This document shows positions 61,132 through 64,000 of a stretch of 64,000 nt of DNA, in pieces (positions within the stretch are counted from its first letter, which is position 1; each line of letters opens with the position of its first letter). The notes below the pieces were generated by a model. That model saw only the letters and a program-made list of their open reading frames with translations, was not told the origin of the DNA and searched no databases. The stretch covers positions 62,001-126,000 of the forward strand of contig CAJWVZ010000002.1 in the NCBI GenBank assembly GCA_913048385.1. Direction: 5' to 3'. Both the position numbers and the translations under genes were made by a program. Source of the stretch: an uncultured Gammaproteobacteria bacterium. GTDB taxonomy: Bacteria > Pseudomonadota > Gammaproteobacteria > Pseudomonadales > Pseudohongiellaceae.

Positions 61132-62706
61132 CTAGTTCTTACTGTGCTGCTTTTTCAGCCCTGCGGCATAACGCATTATTTCCACATTATTAATATCCTC
61201 TCCTTCAAGAATGCCGGCTAACTGACCGCCACGCATTACCGCGACGCGATGCGATAATCCGATAATTTCATTCATATCTGATGAGAGAATTATAATTGCA
61301 CAGCCTTTTTGAGTTAATTCAGCAAGGAGTCGGTAAATCTGACCTTTTGTACCGATATCTATGCCGCGAGTTGGCTCGTCGAAAATAATAATCTCCGGAG
61401 CAGTTTCGAGCATCTTTGCGATGAGCAGTTTCTGTTGATTGCCACCCGAAAGCCTGCTCACTCCTGCCTCCAAATCCTTAACCCGAACATCAAATAAGTT
61501 CAGAGCCCTAAGAAAAGCTTTGAGCTCAGTTTTAGCGTCTAAAAACCAATGAGAAAATTGCTTCAAGGCAAAAAGCGAAAAATTGAAAGCTGCAGTTTTC
61601 TCTAAAAATAACCCACTGCCTTTCCTATCTTTCGTTAAATAAGTAATATTATTTGAGCGAGCGTCGGCTAGATTTTTAATAAAAATCTTGGTGCCCTTAA
61701 TAAACACGACTTTTCTTTTTGCTCTACGCAAACCGACTAAAGCTTCCATTAGTGCTGATCTTCCGGACCCAACTAAACCGGCAAAACCTAATACTTCACC
61801 TTTTTTTAATTCAAAAGAAACCGAATCATTACCCTCAATTTCTAAGGCAGATACTGACATTGCAAGGTCTGACTTTGATGCTGGTGTTGGGATCGAAGGA
61901 AATAACTTACTAAGCTCTCGCCCTACCATGAGCTTCGCCATCTTATCTTTGCTTAATTCGGAAACTTTATAACAACCAACTTGGTTTCCATCACGAATGA
62001 TCGTCACACAGTCAGCCAGCGCGGAAATTTCTTCTAACTTATGCGAAATGAACACTACAGCAACACCGTCAGACCTTAATTCTTTTATTCGAGTAAACAA
62101 AATGCGACTTTCTTGCTCAGTCAATACAGCAGTGGGTTCGTCTAATATCAGGACTCTCGGGTTTTTTGATAAAGCCTTAGCTATCTCAACCAGCTGTTTC
62201 TCGGCCACCGAAAGAGACCCGACTTTGTCCGAGGGTGCTATGTTGCTTTTCAAAATCCTAAGGTACTTTGAAGCGATCTCATCCATGCCAGACCTGTCGA
62301 GAAGCCGCAGCCCAAGCACAGAAAAATGTCTAAGACGCTCTGCACCAAGAAACATATTCTCTGCAACAGTTAATTCATCAATAAGATTGAACTCCTGATG
62401 AATAAGAATCACGTTTAGAGCTTCCGCTGTTTTTTGATTCCAGACAAATCTCTTTAACAAATCGCCGGCATCTTCAGAATCCAGTGGCTGAACACTTATA
62501 GATCCCGAACTTAAATTTTCATAACCCGAAAGAAGCTTTACCAACGTCGACTTCCCAGCTCCATTTTCGCCAAGAATCGCATGCACCTCACCCGACTTTA
62601 TAGTGAGATCAATACCATTTAGGACGGATATCGACCCAAAAGATTTGTGAAGCTGAACCGCTTTAATTAGCTCAAGACCAGCTGGCACACTGATACCCAA
62701 AGTCAT
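61132..62706 (-). CDS. Sugar ABC transporter ATP-binding protein, RbsA type
   Basis: About 524 residues with two nucleotide-binding domains. The first has Walker A GENGAGKST and signature LSVAEKQLVEIAKAL with Walker B VLILDEPTAVLT. The second has GLVGSGRSA, SGGNQQKLLIAKML and IIIFDEPTRGIDIGTK, the degenerate pattern usual in RbsA. I chose the ATG at 62706 because GCGGGTGA just before it serves as ribosome site. Confidence 0.95.
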   Translation of the reverse strand: MTLGISVPAGLELIKAVQLHKSFGSISVLNGIDLTIKSGEVHAILGENGAGKSTLVKLLSGYENLSSGSISVQPLDSEDAGDLLKRFVWNQKTAEALNVILIHQEFNLIDELTVAENMFLGAERLRHFSVLGLRLLDRSGMDEIASKYLRILKSNIAPSDKVGSLSVAEKQLVEIAKALSKNPRVLILDEPTAVLTEQESRILFTRIKELRSDGVAVVFISHKLEEISALADCVTIIRDGNQVGCYKVSELSKDKMAKLMVGRELSKLFPSIPTPASKSDLAMSVSALEIEGNDSVSFELKKGEVLGFAGLVGSGRSALMEALVGLRRAKRKVVFIKGTKIFIKNLADARSNNITYLTKDRKGSGLFLEKTAAFNFSLFALKQFSHWFLDAKTELKAFLRALNLFDVRVKDLEAGVSRLSGGNQQKLLIAKMLETAPEIIIFDEPTRGIDIGTKGQIYRLLAELTQKGCAIIILSSDMNEIIGLSHRVAVMRGGQLAGILEGEDINNVEIMRYAAGLKKQHSKN

Positions 62707-62821
62707 TTCACCCGCCAATTACATATTCTAAAAAGTTTTCATTTAGTTTGTATCTTTTAATACGCTCTAGATGTTTGCTAAAGCAGACCAATTCCAGAGC
62801 CACAAAGAGGCCACTCTTTAT

Positions 62822-64000
62822 CTAGTTGACCAGCTTTTTTGTTCCGGGTAGTACCTCAAAATTTTGTTCAAAATCAGCAATTACTGAGGTGAGTTGTGTC
62901 AACACCAAAGCGTTTCCCGACACTCTTCCATAACCGGCTTGCAGTTGTGACGCGAGCGTTTCCTGACCACTTATTACAGCCTCTAAGTCTGAACGATTCA
63001 TCTCAATTACAACATCTGGCTTCGCTGCTAAATAACCCTCAAGCACGGAAAGCGTGGCTCCGCTCATCTCTATAACAAAATTCTCTCCGGTATCAGGCGA
63101 AATAAAATTTATAATAAAGCTCATCGCATCAGCTTTCTCACTATCAATCCGAGTACCTATCGCATCCCACCATTGAGCAGTTGTTAAAGCACGCTGTAAA
63201 CTATTACTTCCGGCTGAAGACTGAGGACGCTCCAGTATCCCGTTACGAAGCTCCGCTGCTGATGACAAAAATACATTTCGTAAGCTCGCGCTTTCGTACT
63301 GATAACCAAGTTGTTCAAACACATCAGCAAGTAAATTCTTCGCTCTAATATTATTTGGTTTCGCGTACACAAGTTTATTAAGTATCTCCATCGCTAATCG
63401 ATACCTACCCTCGTTGTAAAGTTGCTCAGCACGCACAATAATAGTCGAGTCACCTCCCATCATTTCTACATATAACGGAGCAGAGTCATAAGGAGAAAGT
63501 GGAACTAGTGTCGCAGGGTTACCATCCCAATAACCAAGATAACGGTTAATCACGGCACGAGCATTATGAAATTCTGAACCATGATATTGTCGCGCACTCC
63601 ATTTTTTTTCTAAACTATTTGGTACTTTATACTCATTATGGATTTCATTGATGGTGACACCATTATTAGCAAGAAATAGCACTTGGTTATTTAGATTTGC
63701 ATAAGCGTCCCTCTGACTTCTCATGACTTCCTGAATACGATCATTGCCCCACCGGGGCCAATTATGTGAAGAGATCATTACTTCAGCTTCCTGACCATAC
63801 TCGTAAAGAGCTCTATTAATTTGCTTAGACCATTCAAGTGCATCGCGCACCAGAGCCCCTCGCAAAGTATAAATATTATGAATAGTAGCCGTAATATTTT
63901 CTGCCGCCCAAAAAACCTTGTGGTCTGGAAACCAAGCATTCATCTCAGCCGGCGCTTCGGTTCCAGGCGTATTTTGAAAAACGATTTTAACACCATCTAT
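62822..64000 (-). CDS. Alkyl sulfatase (metallo-beta-lactamase type), C-terminal part
   Basis: The gene is cut by the right window edge; the frame stays open to 64000, and the ATG at 63943 is internal. The segment APAEMNAWFPDHKVFWAAEN and NITATIHNIYTLRGALVRD matches the SdsA/BDS1 alkylsulfatase family. A dimerisation region follows (HNARAVINRYLGYWDGNPAT), and the C-terminal SCP2-like lipid-binding domain is at about the last 125 residues. The family hydrolyses primary alkyl sulfates. It is upstream of the sugar ABC genes with a 115-bp gap; whether it belongs to the same operon is unclear. Confidence 0.92.
   Translation of the reverse strand: MDGVKIVFQNTPGTEAPAEMNAWFPDHKVFWAAENITATIHNIYTLRGALVRDALEWSKQINRALYEYGQEAEVMISSHNWPRWGNDRIQEVMRSQRDAYANLNNQVLFLANNGVTINEIHNEYKVPNSLEKKWSARQYHGSEFHNARAVINRYLGYWDGNPATLVPLSPYDSAPLYVEMMGGDSTIIVRAEQLYNEGRYRLAMEILNKLVYAKPNNIRAKNLLADVFEQLGYQYESASLRNVFLSSAAELRNGILERPQSSAGSNSLQRALTTAQWWDAIGTRIDSEKADAMSFIINFISPDTGENFVIEMSGATLSVLEGYLAAKPDVVIEMNRSDLEAVISGQETLASQLQAGYGRVSGNALVLTQLTSVIADFEQNFEVLPGTKKLVN

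Overview
The window is about 64 kb of a Gammaproteobacterium, very probably marine and polarly flagellated. The signs are a sodium-type (PomA/PomB-like) stator, H-ring genes (flgT-like, flgP-like), FlhF/FlhG, sigma-54 and sigma-28 promoter classes, and an alkyl sulfatase plus sugar-oxidation locus. The genus cannot be named from sequence alone. No rRNA, tRNA, CRISPR array or insertion sequence was seen.

Layout. (1) 1-3522, minus: the start of fliG, then fliF, fliE and a receiver-less FlrC-like sigma-54 activator behind a near-perfect sigma-54 promoter. (2) 3523-8030: three large flagellin genes on the minus strand. The outer two sit in an apparently perfect 1,185-bp direct repeat around a third, chimeric-looking flagellin. 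(3) 8031-16144: fliS, a second sigma-54 activator (minus), a 1.1-kb gene-poor stretch, then five small and increasingly divergent flagellin paralogues and flaG on the plus strand, ending in a terminator. (4) 16229-25739: a TPR-methyltransferase (possible flagellin modification), a ClC-type protein lacking both coupling glutamates, a Sel1 protein, one motA with two motB genes, a lipoprotein and two small cysteine proteins. (5) 25813-39886, minus: flgBCDEFGHIJKL-fliD, with a sigma-54 promoter before flgB. (6) 40095-46010: flgA, flgM and flgN on plus; flgP-like, flgT-like, a LysM protein, fliK and fhlB on minus. (7) 46218-53436: flhA-flhF-flhG-fliA behind a perfect sigma-54 promoter, then three genes of unknown function. 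(8) 53649-64000, minus: GMC oxidoreductase with its Tat subunit, two TIM-barrel isomerase-like enzymes, a Gfo/Idh/MocA oxidoreductase, a ribose-type ABC importer, and an alkyl sulfatase cut by the window end.

How it works together. Sigma-54 promoters (flrC-like, flgB, flhA, possibly flgA) would drive basal body, hook and export genes. FliA, made from the flhA operon and held by FlgM, would then fire sigma-28 promoters that I can read before fliS, the third flagellin, the first small flagellin, flgMN and the flgP operon.

The most unusual part is the flagellin complement of eight genes. It includes a graded array of mini-flagellins, one with a CxxC...C insert. A GAGGTCAG motif recurs at large-flagellin ribosome sites, in hairpin loops and as tandem repeats. 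A hairpin module present twice shows compensatory base changes, and a hexanucleotide repeat abuts a flagellin promoter.
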